A stretch of DNA of 64,000 nt. Source: Flavobacterium sp. CG_23.5 (lineage in GTDB: Bacteria > Bacteroidota > Bacteroidia > Flavobacteriales > Flavobacteriaceae). The stretch spans positions 3,313,001 to 3,377,000 of the forward strand of contig NZ_JAGGNA010000001.1 of the NCBI RefSeq assembly GCF_017875765.1. Reading direction: 5' to 3'. Made by a program: the position numbers and the translations under genes. Shown here piece by piece: positions 42,229-50,297 of the stretch; position 1 is the first letter of the stretch, and every line of letters starts with the position of its first letter. The notes beneath the pieces are model-generated. The model saw nothing but the letters and a program-made list of their open reading frames with translations. It had not been told where the DNA came from and did no database searches.

Positions 42229-44529
42229 ATGAGAAATAAATCCCTGTTAGCATCATTTGCTATCGCAGCTCTAATAGTTGCAGGTTGCAGCAATAAAATT
42301 TTAAAATCGCCTGTTTCTTTCTCCAAAGAAAATGTTTTAGAAACTAGAGTGGATTCTGTACTTAGACTGATGACTTTGGAAGAAAAAGTAGGGCAACTCA
42401 ATCAGTATAATGGGTTTTGGGAAATTACAGGTCCTACCCCAAAAGAAGGTCAGGCCGCAAAAAAATACGAAGACTTGAAAAAAGGATTAGTAGGATCTAT
42501 GCTGAATGTAAAAGGGGTAAAAGACGTAAAAGCATTGCAAAAAATAGCCGTGGAACAAACTAGATTAGGGATTCCATTGATTTTTGGATTTGATGTTATT
42601 CATGGTTACAAAACCATAAGTCCAATTCCACTTGCTGAAGCTGCAAGTTGGGATATGGAAGCTATAAAAAAGTCAGCCGCAATCGCAGCAGAAGAAGCCT
42701 CTTCAGTAGGTTTAAACTGGACTTTTGCGCCTATGGTTGATGTAGCTAGAGATGCGCGCTGGGGTCGTGTAATGGAAGGCGCTGGTGAGGATGCTTTTTT
42801 AGGAAGTAAAATTGCCGTGGCTCGTGTAAAAGGTTTTCAAGGCGAAGACTTAGCAGCTACCAATACTATTTTGGCTTGCGCCAAACATTTTGCTGGATAT
42901 GGTTTTGCAGAAGCTGGAAGAGATTACAATACGGTTGATATTAGTGAAACAGAATTGCAAAACACCATTTTCCCCCCGTTTAAGGCGGCTGTTGATGCAG
43001 GTGTACGAACGTTTATGAACTCTTTCAATGAATTGAATGGCATTCCTGCAACTGGAAATAGCTATTTACAAAGAGAAGTTTTAAAAGGAGATTGGAAATT
43101 TGATGGTTTCGTAGTGTCGGATTGGGGTTCTATCAATGAAATGATTTCGCATGGTTATGCTAAAGACAGTAAACAGGCAGCTGAAATAGCGATTAATGCT
43201 GGTTCAGACATGGATATGGAATCCAGTGCCTACGTGGATCACTTAGTCGCTCTAGTAAAGGAAGGTAAAGTTAAAGAAAGTGTTGTAGATGATGCGGCAA
43301 GACGTATTTTGAAAGTGAAATTCGAACTAGGTTTGTTTGATAATCCTTATAAATATTGTGATGAAAATAGAGAATTAGCAACTGTAGGAAAATTAGAATT
43401 TCAAGAAGGAGTTTTGGATGTAGCCAAAAAATCGATTGTGCTTTTGAAAAATGAAAAAGAATTATTGCCTCTAAAAAAATCAGGACAAAAAATCGCATTA
43501 ATTGGTGCTTTGGCAAATGATAAAACAAGTCCGTTGGGAAGTTGGAGAATTGCTGCTGATGATAATACGGCAATTTCAGTGTTGGAAGGACTGCAAAAGT
43601 ATACCGGAAATAAGCTAACGTATGCAAAAGGAGCTGATGTAACGGCAGGAAGAACACAATTCATTTGGGAAACTAAAATTAATATGACGGACAAAAGTGG
43701 ATTTGCAGAAGCCATAGCGGTTGCAAAACAAGCCGATGTCGTAGTTATGGTTTTAGGAGAGCATGGTTTACAATCTGGAGAGGGAAGAAGTAGATCCGAT
43801 ATCGGTTTACCGGGTGTTCAACAAGAATTGTTAGAAGCAATTTATAAAGTCAATTCCAATATAGTTTTAGTTTTGAATAACGGTCGTCCGTTAGCAATTC
43901 CTTGGGCAGATGAAAATATCCCTGCAATTGTTGAAGCTTGGCATTTAGGCACACAAAGTGGTAACGCCATAGCACAGGTTTTGTATGGAGATTATAATCC
44001 AAGTGGTAAATTACCAATGACTTTTCCAAGAAATGTAGGTCAAATTCCCATTTATTACAATTATAAAAATACCGGAAGACCAATAATGAATGAGCCTGAA
44101 AGTGTGTTTTGGTCTCATTATATCGACGAAAAAAACACCCCTTTATATCCTTTCGGTCACGGGCTTAGTTATTCTAAATTTGAATATTCCAATTTGCAAT
44201 TGTCGTCCAAATCGTTTGCAAAAAAGGGCAAAATAGAAGTTTCCGTAACTATAAAAAATACAGGAAAAGTAACAGGAAAAGAAGTCGTTCAATTGTATAT
44301 TAGAGATTTGATAGGAAGCATTACCCGTCCGGTAAAGGAGTTGAAAGGATTTGAAATGATTACTTTACAACCAAACGAAACAAAAAAAGTGGTTTTTTCA
44401 ATCGATGAAAAAACAATCGAGTTTTTCACTGCCAATAGAAAGTGGGAAGCAGAAGCTGGAGACTTTAAAGTATTCATAGGTGGAAGTTCAGTAACAAAAT
44501 TGGAAGGAGATTTTCAATATTCTAATTAA
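42229..44529 (+). CDS. bglX: GH3 beta-glucosidase lipoprotein
   Basis: The product has 766 residues, normal for BglX. The lipobox IVAGC gives a lipidated Cys20, followed by SNKI without acidic residues, so it probably stays in the periplasm. The catalytic nucleophile is Asp298 in GFVVSDWGSINEM. KHFAGYG, ARDARWGRVMEGAGED and the C-terminal fibronectin-III-like domain (YPFGHGLSYSKFEYS onward) are present. It would release glucose from imported beta-1,3-oligosaccharides. It starts 23 bases after a terminator, and the following GH16 gene begins seven bases after it. Confidence 0.95.
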   Translation: MRNKSLLASFAIAALIVAGCSNKILKSPVSFSKENVLETRVDSVLRLMTLEEKVGQLNQYNGFWEITGPTPKEGQAAKKYEDLKKGLVGSMLNVKGVKDVKALQKIAVEQTRLGIPLIFGFDVIHGYKTISPIPLAEAASWDMEAIKKSAAIAAEEASSVGLNWTFAPMVDVARDARWGRVMEGAGEDAFLGSKIAVARVKGFQGEDLAATNTILACAKHFAGYGFAEAGRDYNTVDISETELQNTIFPPFKAAVDAGVRTFMNSFNELNGIPATGNSYLQREVLKGDWKFDGFVVSDWGSINEMISHGYAKDSKQAAEIAINAGSDMDMESSAYVDHLVALVKEGKVKESVVDDAARRILKVKFELGLFDNPYKYCDENRELATVGKLEFQEGVLDVAKKSIVLLKNEKELLPLKKSGQKIALIGALANDKTSPLGSWRIAADDNTAISVLEGLQKYTGNKLTYAKGADVTAGRTQFIWETKINMTDKSGFAEAIAVAKQADVVVMVLGEHGLQSGEGRSRSDIGLPGVQQELLEAIYKVNSNIVLVLNNGRPLAIPWADENIPAIVEAWHLGTQSGNAIAQVLYGDYNPSGKLPMTFPRNVGQIPIYYNYKNTGRPIMNEPESVFWSHYIDEKNTPLYPFGHGLSYSKFEYSNLQLSSKSFAKKGKIEVSVTIKNTGKVTGKEVVQLYIRDLIGSITRPVKELKGFEMITLQPNETKKVVFSIDEKTIEFFTANRKWEAEAGDFKVFIGGSSVTKLEGDFQYSN

Positions 44530-44535
44530 ACTAAA

Positions 44536-45291
44536 ATGAAAAAAATACTAATACTAGTACTTGTAGTCAATTTTTCTTTTGCACAACATAACAAACGAAA
44601 ACTGGTTTGGGAAGAAAATTTTGATGGCAAAAAATTAAATGAAAAAAGTTGGAATTTTGAGCTTGGCGATGGTTGTCCAAATTGTGGTTGGGGAAATAAC
44701 GAACGACAATTGTATACAGAACAAAATCATAAAGTGGCTAACAACAAATTAGTCATTACTGGCAAAAAAGTAGGGGAGAAATACACTTCGACACGCATCA
44801 CAACAAAAGGCAAAAAAGAATTTCAATACGGCCGTTTTGAGGCAAGAGCAAAGCTGCCTGTTGGTCAAGGCGTATGGCCTGCTTTTTGGATGTTAGGGTC
44901 AAATATTAGTGAAGTTGGCTGGCCTAAATGCGGTGAAATCGATATTTTGGAATATGTAGGAAAAGAACCCAACATGGTTTTTACCTCTTTGCATACGCAA
45001 GACAGCCATGGGAACACCATTAATACTAAGAAAACAAGATTTGACAATATAGAGGAAGGATTTCATATTTACGCGATAGATTGGACAAAAGATAAAATTG
45101 TGTTCTATGTAGATGACCAATTAGTATACACATTTCAACCAGAAAATAAAACAGAAGCGGTTTGGCCTTACAATCAGCCGTTCTATTTCATTGTTAATAT
45201 GGCAATTGGAGGGAATTTTGGAGGTCCTGAAGTAGATGATGCCATTCTTCCTCAAGATTTCATTATAGATTATATCAGAGTCTATCAATAA
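44536..45291 (+). CDS. Secreted GH16 beta-1,3-glucanase (single domain)
   Basis: The product has 251 residues. A standard signal peptide (MKKILILVLVVNFSFAQ) with no lipobox is followed by one GH16 domain only. Catalytic motif KCGEIDILEYVGKEP: Glu134, Asp136, Glu139. WPAFWMLGS, GWGNNERQLYTE and the closing IIDYIRVYQ match the first GH16. Without accessory domains or a lipid anchor it is likely periplasmic or released, cutting shorter chains. It lies seven bases after bglX and ends in a strong terminator that closes the locus. Confidence 0.94.
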   Translation: MKKILILVLVVNFSFAQHNKRKLVWEENFDGKKLNEKSWNFELGDGCPNCGWGNNERQLYTEQNHKVANNKLVITGKKVGEKYTSTRITTKGKKEFQYGRFEARAKLPVGQGVWPAFWMLGSNISEVGWPKCGEIDILEYVGKEPNMVFTSLHTQDSHGNTINTKKTRFDNIEEGFHIYAIDWTKDKIVFYVDDQLVYTFQPENKTEAVWPYNQPFYFIVNMAIGGNFGGPEVDDAILPQDFIIDYIRVYQ

Positions 45292-45320
45292 TTCTGTAAT
45301 AACGGATAAAATGATTGCAG

Positions 45321-45383
45321 CTAAAATAAGGTTTGATGCTAATCCATTAAAAATCAAGCTTTATTTTAGTTTTTTTTATTTTT
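45321..45383 (+). terminator. Strong terminator closing the PUL
   Basis: A 17-bp stem with two wobbles (45321-45337 with 45353-45369, starting CTAAAATAA) is followed by eight T and a further T-rich stretch. Confidence 0.88.
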
Positions 45384-45452
45384 TAAGAATTCCTTGACAA
45401 AAAGCAACCGTATTATGTAACGGCATGCTAATTGTACTATTAATGTGAAATA

Positions 45453-45497
45453 AAGATGAAAAAAATTAACAAATTTTCATCTTGATATGTTAATTTT
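45453..45497 (+). promoter_or_regulatory. Two interlocking inverted repeats before the sigma factor promoter
   Basis: AAGATGAAAA (45453-45462) pairs with 45474-45483, and AAAATTAACA (45462-45471) pairs with 45488-45497. The arms alternate, so the two stems are either exclusive or form a pseudoknot. The end of the second stem is 12 bases before the -33 TTG. Confidence 0.5.
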
Positions 45498-45509
45498 TCT
45501 TAATTTTAC

Positions 45510-45541
45510 TTGTGTGTTCCAACAAAAAAGTCATATTTTTG
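45510..45541 (+). promoter_or_regulatory. Full consensus promoter TTG-N21-TATTTTTG of the second sigma factor gene
   Basis: TTG 45510-45512 and TATTTTTG 45534-45541 with 21 bases between match the Bacteroidota consensus at both elements, the best promoter I see in the window. The leader is about 90 bases. Confidence 0.75.
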
Positions 45542-45638
45542 AAAAATATAATAACCACTAATCATTATTAGCCTATAATAGAAAACTACTTTTTAGAGAA
45601 ATTTCTCCAATTTTAATTAACAACTAAAAAGTATAACT

Positions 45639-46223
45639 ATGGCTAATACACAACTTCCCGATGCTTTGTTGGTTCAGGATTATGTTTCCGGTAATGAAAA
45701 TGCCTTAGCAACATTAATCAAAAGACACGAATCAAAAATTTATGGTTTTATATATTCCAAAATCTCGGATAGAGATATTTCGAATGATATTTTTCAAGAT
45801 ACTTTTATTAAAGTAATTAGAACTTTAAAATCAAATTCGTACAACGAAGAAGGGAAATTCTTACCATGGGTAATGCGCATTTCACATAATCTTATTGTTG
45901 ATCATTATCGAAAAACTAAAAAAATGCCAATGTTCAGAGAAACAGAGCAATTTTCTATTTTTTCAATTATGTCTGATGATTCTCTTTCTATAGAAAATAA
46001 ATTAATTACAGAGCAAGTCGAGATGGATATAAAGAGATTAATAGAAGAGCTCCCGGTCGATCAAAAAGAAGTTTTAGTGATGCGAATGTATCAGGATATG
46101 AGTTTTAAAGAAATTTCTGAAGTAACGGGTGTAAGTATAAATACTGCTTTAGGCAGAATGCGATATGCATTGATGAATATGAGAAAAGTTATCGATAAAC
46201 ATCAAATTGTTTTGACTAATTAA
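45639..46223 (+). CDS. ECF-type RNA polymerase sigma factor
   Basis: The product has 194 residues. Region 2 covers about 20-90 (NDIFQDTFIKVIRTL, FLPWVMRISHNLIVDHYRK) and region 4 about 132-185 (LPVDQKEVLVMRMYQDMSFKEISEVTG, SINTALGRMRYAL). It is longer than the sigma factor at 423 and different in sequence. No anti-sigma gene is adjacent; only a very small protein follows. The strong housekeeping promoter suggests steady expression. A very similar sigma factor is conserved across flavobacteria; its regulon is not evident from this window. Confidence 0.93.
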   Translation: MANTQLPDALLVQDYVSGNENALATLIKRHESKIYGFIYSKISDRDISNDIFQDTFIKVIRTLKSNSYNEEGKFLPWVMRISHNLIVDHYRKTKKMPMFRETEQFSIFSIMSDDSLSIENKLITEQVEMDIKRLIEELPVDQKEVLVMRMYQDMSFKEISEVTGVSINTALGRMRYALMNMRKVIDKHQIVLTN

Positions 46224-46275
46224 CAATATATTGAAACTTGCCACGTTATTATATAAAAACAAATTATTTTATAAA

Positions 46276-46419
46276 ATGGCAAAAATTTACTCTAAAAAAT
46301 CATTAGTTACAAAGACAATGAAACCCAATAAAGAAATCGTTTCTTTTATCTTAAATTATTCAAAAGCGTTAAGCATAATAAAAATTGAAGATAAAAGTTT
46401 CGAGATTATTTCTAATTAA
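46276..46419 (+). CDS. Small basic protein (47 residues) after the sigma factor
   Basis: From the ATG at 46276 the product is MAKIYSKKSLVTKTMKPN followed by 29 residues ending FEIISN. It is basic in the first 20 residues and amphipathic behind. The frame can be extended to a TTG at 46231, eight bases after the sigma stop. It lies in the same transcript as the sigma factor and before a terminator. A role in controlling the sigma factor is possible but unsupported. I do not recognise the family. Confidence 0.55.
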   Translation: MAKIYSKKSLVTKTMKPNKEIVSFILNYSKALSIIKIEDKSFEIISN

Positions 46420-46489
46420 AACGACCTATTAGTGTTTTGGATGCTTTTGGAGTCAGTAAATCAGGTCTTAATTTTTGACATGGTTTGAC

Positions 46490-46523
46490 AAAATCTCACT
46501 AGTTTTTTAATTAGTGAGATTTT
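46490..46523. terminator. Bidirectional terminator between sigma unit and nth
   Basis: A perfect 12-bp inverted repeat AAAATCTCACTA (46490-46501) with 46512-46523 and a 10-base loop that is mostly T. It lies directly at the end of the convergent nth gene. Confidence 0.8.
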
Positions 46524-47189
46524 CTATTTACCAAGAGGATGTTTTGTATAAAATTCGTCTAAGACTTTTTTTCTTCCAATTGTTTTGGTGATGATGTCCT
46601 TATCTAAATCCCAGCCACGAGCGGGTGAATATTGTCTTCCATACCAAATTATTTGCAGGTGTAAATCATTCCAAATTGCCTCTGGAAAAAGTCGTTTAGC
46701 ATCTTTTTCTGTTTGAACCACATTTTTTCCGTTCGTTAAATTCCACCGGTACATCAATCTGTGAATGTGCGTATCGACTGGAAAAGCAGGAACATGAAAG
46801 GCTTGTGACATCACGACGCTAGCTGTTTTATGACCAACTGCTGGCAGTTCTTCCAAAAATTCAAAACTTTTAGGTACTTTTCCTCCGTGTTTGTCAATTA
46901 GAATATGAGAAAGACCATGAATTCCTTTCGATTTCATTGGCGACAAGCCACAAGGCCTAATGATGTCTTTAATTTCCTCCACAGATAATTTTATCATATC
47001 ATACGGATTATCTGCTTTCGCAAAAAGCAAAGGAGTGATTTGGTTCACGCGAACATCTGTGCATTGTGCCGATAACAAAACGGCAATTAACAAGGTGTAC
47101 GGATCTTTATGGTCTAAAGGAATTGGAATAGTTGGGTATAATTCTTTTAACGTATTTATAACAAATGTTACCCGTTCCTGTTTGTTCAT
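46524..47189 (-). CDS. nth: Endonuclease III-type DNA glycosylase lacking Fe-S cysteines
   Basis: A base-excision repair glycosylase/AP lyase for oxidised pyrimidines. It has 221 residues. The helix-hairpin-helix LPAVGHKTASVV carries the catalytic Lys121, and FPVDTHIHRL carries Asp139. The C-terminus (IIWYGRQYSPARGWDLDK) aligns with the region that in E. coli Nth holds the four cysteines of the 4Fe-4S cluster, but none is present: the protein has only two cysteines, 43 and 80. A cluster-free form is therefore likely. It is a single gene converging on the sigma factor unit. Confidence 0.92.
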   Translation of the reverse strand: MNKQERVTFVINTLKELYPTIPIPLDHKDPYTLLIAVLLSAQCTDVRVNQITPLLFAKADNPYDMIKLSVEEIKDIIRPCGLSPMKSKGIHGLSHILIDKHGGKVPKSFEFLEELPAVGHKTASVVMSQAFHVPAFPVDTHIHRLMYRWNLTNGKNVVQTEKDAKRLFPEAIWNDLHLQIIWYGRQYSPARGWDLDKDIITKTIGRKKVLDEFYTKHPLGK

Positions 47190-47305
47190 TTTTGTATTTT
47201 TATAAGTGTAAAAATAGTGTAATTTCTATTATGTGCCTAATCCTGTTTTACGTTGTAATCCCGAAACTTATGGACTCGTTTTTAAGTTTTTTTTTAAAAT
47301 CACAA

Positions 47306-47345
47306 GAGCTTCAATTGGTCGCTTTGTCATTACATTAAAAAATAG
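47306..47345 (+). repeat. Dispersed extragenic repeat, copy C (partial)
   Basis: GAGCTTC, TTGGTCGCT and AAAAATAG are shared, at the same spacing, with 17465-17426 on the minus strand, about 30 of 40 positions. It lies between divergent genes. Confidence 0.65.
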
Positions 47346-47435
47346 CTATTAAAACTGGTTGGTTTCAACTACATTATGGGACAAAAATCAGTTGGCGAAT
47401 TAATATTTATTTAATCAATCTAATATTCTAAAAAT

Positions 47436-47888
47436 ATGACAACATTAAAAAAAGGAGATAAAGCACCTAATTTTTCAAGTCTTGATCAAGACGGAAAGCC
47501 ACATCAATTATCCGATTATGCTGGAAAAAAATTAGTGGTTTTCTTTTATCCAAAAGCAAACACACCGGGTTGCACCGCTGAGGCTTGTGATCTTAGAGAT
47601 AATTTTGAACGTTTCAAAGCCAATAACTACGAGCTTCTAGGCGTAAGTGCTGATGCGGCAAAAGCCCAAGCAAAATTCAAGGAAAAGTATGATTTTCCTT
47701 TTCCGTTATTGGCTGATGAAGATAAATCCGTGATTCAAGCTTTTGGAGTGTGGGGCCCCAAAAAATTCATGGGAAAAGAATATGATGGAATTCATAGAAC
47801 CACTTTTGTAATAGACGAAAACGGAATTATTGATGAGGTAATTTCTGATGTGAAAACTAAAGCGCATGCTGCTCAAATATTGGGGTAA
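47436..47888 (+). CDS. bcp: Thioredoxin-dependent thiol peroxidase (Bcp/PrxQ)
   Basis: A cytosolic peroxiredoxin that reduces H2O2 and organic hydroperoxides with electrons from thioredoxin. It has 150 residues. YPKANTPGCTAEACDLRDNF holds the peroxidatic Cys46 and the resolving Cys51 five residues later, the hallmark of the PrxQ/Bcp group. FPLLADEDKSV and HRTTFVIDENG fit the fold. It is monocistronic with a hairpin terminator behind. Confidence 0.96.
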   Translation: MTTLKKGDKAPNFSSLDQDGKPHQLSDYAGKKLVVFFYPKANTPGCTAEACDLRDNFERFKANNYELLGVSADAAKAQAKFKEKYDFPFPLLADEDKSVIQAFGVWGPKKFMGKEYDGIHRTTFVIDENGIIDEVISDVKTKAHAAQILG

Positions 47889-47893
47889 GCTAC

Positions 47894-47949
47894 AAAGAAA
47901 AAGAGTCAAGTGCAGGTTGAAATTACATCTTGCTCTTGACTCTTTCTTT
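47894..47949. terminator. Bidirectional terminator between bcp and the 486-residue protein gene
   Basis: Imperfect inverted repeat AAAGAAAAAGAGTCAAG (47894-47910) with CTTGACTCTTTCTTT (about 47935-47949), with A-rich and T-rich flanks suitable for both directions. Confidence 0.65.
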
Positions 47950-47965
47950 CGATTTTATAAAAAAT

Positions 47966-49426
47966 CTAATTACTTATTTTTAAGATTTTATTTGGATCAT
48001 AACCAAAAAGTTGATGTTCTTTGATGATTTCCGCAATTCCGGCAGGAAGCATATTTTCCCATCCTGGTTTTCCATGATTTATCATGTTTAATACTTCACG
48101 AGAGAATACTTCCAAAATCTCAGGATCGTAGTCAACAATATCAACAACCTTTCCATTGAATTTGAAGAATTTGTATAATTCTTTCATTCGTGGATGTACT
48201 TTTAAATTGTCTGACGTGATAATCTCCCCGTTTTCACCAAGCATTGGATATAAGAAAACTTTCATATCTCGGTAAAATAATTTTCCAAAAGCTTCAAGAA
48301 TTCCACCGCTTAAATGACGATAGTATTTCTCGTCAAAAATATCCACTAAGTTATTTACACCCATGGCCAATCCCATTCTTGCTTTGGTATAATTAGCAAA
48401 ATATTCGACCACTTTATAATATTCTTGGAAATTAGAAATCATTACCGTCTGTCCAAGAGAACAAAGTAATTCGGCACGATCCATAAAATCTCTTTCGTCA
48501 ATTTCACCATCTGAACGCAAGTTAGATAAGGTGATTTCGAAAACTACAAGCGTATTGTCAACATCCACTTTATTCTCGTTCAGGAACATTTTTAATGATT
48601 TCTCATACATGTCCATGTTTACTTTTGTAACTGGACGGAAACTTCCTCTAAAAGCAAGAATATTCTTTTTATACAATATGGCAGCAGGAAGGATGTTTTT
48701 TCCATCTGGATTAAACATAACTGCATCAGTCATTCCGTTTTTAACCAGTTGTAAACTCATCAAGCGATTATCTACATCTGCAAAACGAGGTCCTGAGAAA
48801 TTGATTGTGTCTATTTCCAGTTGATCTTTATCTAAATGGTCGTATAAATAACGCAACAAGCGTTTAGGATCGTTGTATTTATAATAGGCGCCATAAATTA
48901 AATTTACACCAAGAATACCAAGGGTTTCCTGTTGCAATCGTACATCGGTTTCCTTGAAACGGATATGAATTATAATTTCATTATAATCCTCATCCGGTTC
49001 GATTTGATATCGAATACCAACCCATCCATGTCCTTTAAATTGTTTGGCAAAATCAATAGTTGCTACAGTATTGGCATAACTGAAAAACATTTTATTGGGA
49101 TGTTTCTCTCTACTTAAGCGGTCTTCCATTAATTGACCTTCGAAGGTAAGCATTTTTTTAAGTCGGCTTTCTGTAACATAACGGCCGTCTTTTTCTATAC
49201 CATATACGGCATCACTAAAATCTTTGTCATAGGCTGACATCGCTTTTGCAATTGTACCCGAAGAACCTCCAGCTCTAAAAAAATGCCTAACAGTTTCTTG
49301 TCCTGCACCAATTTCGGCGAAAGTTCCGTAGATGTTTTCATTCAAGTTTATACGAAGTGCCTTGTCTTTTGTAGAAGGAATTTGTTCGATGACTTTGTCA
49401 CCTTTTAGTTTTATTTCAGTACCCAT
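47966..49426 (-). CDS. Conserved protein of about 486 residues, function unclear
   Basis: A soluble protein with no signal peptide and no membrane segment. The N-terminus is strongly patterned: KVIEQIPSTKDKALRINLN, GTFAEIGAGQETVRHFF and GGSSGTIAKAMSAYDKDF. I recognise this as a widespread bacterial family, sometimes labelled nicotinate-nucleotide adenylyltransferase or TonB receptor in databases. Neither label fits: it has no nucleotidyltransferase HxGH and no barrel. A GAGQE-type loop could bind a nucleotide, but this is a guess. It is monocistronic, with a -7 box TAACTTTG at 49454-49461, divergent from the MBL-fold gene. Confidence 0.88.
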   Translation of the reverse strand: MGTEIKLKGDKVIEQIPSTKDKALRINLNENIYGTFAEIGAGQETVRHFFRAGGSSGTIAKAMSAYDKDFSDAVYGIEKDGRYVTESRLKKMLTFEGQLMEDRLSREKHPNKMFFSYANTVATIDFAKQFKGHGWVGIRYQIEPDEDYNEIIIHIRFKETDVRLQQETLGILGVNLIYGAYYKYNDPKRLLRYLYDHLDKDQLEIDTINFSGPRFADVDNRLMSLQLVKNGMTDAVMFNPDGKNILPAAILYKKNILAFRGSFRPVTKVNMDMYEKSLKMFLNENKVDVDNTLVVFEITLSNLRSDGEIDERDFMDRAELLCSLGQTVMISNFQEYYKVVEYFANYTKARMGLAMGVNNLVDIFDEKYYRHLSGGILEAFGKLFYRDMKVFLYPMLGENGEIITSDNLKVHPRMKELYKFFKFNGKVVDIVDYDPEILEVFSREVLNMINHGKPGWENMLPAGIAEIIKEHQLFGYDPNKILKISN

Positions 49427-49453
49427 TTTATTTTAAATATGGCTAATATGTTA

Positions 49454-49461
49454 CAAAGTTA
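49454..49461 (-). promoter_or_regulatory. -7 promoter box TAACTTTG of the 486-residue protein gene
   Basis: An exact TAnnTTTG match on the minus strand, 27 bases before the ATG at 49426. It is back-to-back with the box at 49496. Confidence 0.5.
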
Positions 49462-49495
49462 GTTAAAATGGTTTTTAATGAAGGAGAATTAATCC

Positions 49496-49503
49496 TATTT
49501 TTG
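49496..49503 (+). promoter_or_regulatory. -7 promoter box TATTTTTG close to a start codon
   Basis: An exact match ending only 9 bases before the ATG at 49513. If used, the transcript would have almost no leader. Confidence 0.5.
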
Positions 49504-49512
49504 TAAAAAATT

Positions 49513-50286
49513 ATGATACCGTTGAAGATATATTTTTTAGGCACAGGGACATCACAAGGAATACCTGTTATTGGGAGCAATCATTCGGTTTGCAAAAGTA
49601 CTGATTTTAAGGATAAAAGACTTCGAGTATCCGTTTGGGTATCTTGGGAGGATCATTCTTTCGTAATCGATTGCGGACCTGATTTTAGACAGCAAATGCT
49701 TACATCAAACTGTCAAAAAGTAGATGGAATCTTGTTTACTCATGAACATGCTGACCATACTGCAGGTTTAGATGATATTCGCCCCTTCAATTTTAAGCAA
49801 GGCGAGATACCTATTTATGCCCATCAACGCGTAATTGACAATCTAAAAAGTCGCTTTGGATACATTTTTGAAACCAAAAATAGATATCCAGGCGCACCTT
49901 CTGTAAAAACAATTGAAGTGGTCAACAATCAGCCTTTTTCAATCGGCAATAAAAAAGCAATTCCTGTTAATGTAATGCACGGCGATCTTCAGGTTTTTGG
50001 CTACAGGATTGATGATTTTGCTTATTTGACTGATGTGAAAACGATTGAAAAAAGCGAAATTGAAAAATTAAAAGGTCTAAAAGTATTGGTGGTGAATGCG
50101 TTACGCGAGGAGCCACATAATACGCATTTCAATTTGGAGGAAGCTTTAGATTTTATTGCTTTGGTTCAACCGGAAAAAACCTATCTCACTCATATTAGCC
50201 ATATTCTTGGTTTTCATGAAGAAGTTCAAAAAAAACTGCCGGAAAACGTTTTCTTGGCTTACGATAATTTAGAAATCACAATTTAA
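49513..50286 (+). CDS. MBL-fold metallo-hydrolase (PhnP-like)
   Basis: The product has 257 residues. FLGTGTSQGIPVIG at the start and FTHEHADHTAGLDDIRPF (metal ligands His, His, Asp, His) are typical of PhnP-like phosphodiesterases of the metallo-beta-lactamase fold. NVMHGDLQVFGYR and the later YLTHISHILGFHEE give the remaining metal histidines. It is cytosolic. The substrate is unknown; cyclic phosphate or phosphodiester cleavage is typical of relatives. The next gene follows 11 bases later. A -7 box lies unusually close to the ATG. Confidence 0.88.
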   Translation: MIPLKIYFLGTGTSQGIPVIGSNHSVCKSTDFKDKRLRVSVWVSWEDHSFVIDCGPDFRQQMLTSNCQKVDGILFTHEHADHTAGLDDIRPFNFKQGEIPIYAHQRVIDNLKSRFGYIFETKNRYPGAPSVKTIEVVNNQPFSIGNKKAIPVNVMHGDLQVFGYRIDDFAYLTDVKTIEKSEIEKLKGLKVLVVNALREEPHNTHFNLEEALDFIALVQPEKTYLTHISHILGFHEEVQKKLPENVFLAYDNLEITI

Positions 50287-50297
50287 TAATTTTTAAA

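Noticed and set aside
41771..42256. Minus-strand frame of 161 codons opposite the GH16 and GH3 genes
   Set aside because: It covers the catalytic region of GH16 on the other strand and crosses the terminator at 42176. No start context or protein features.
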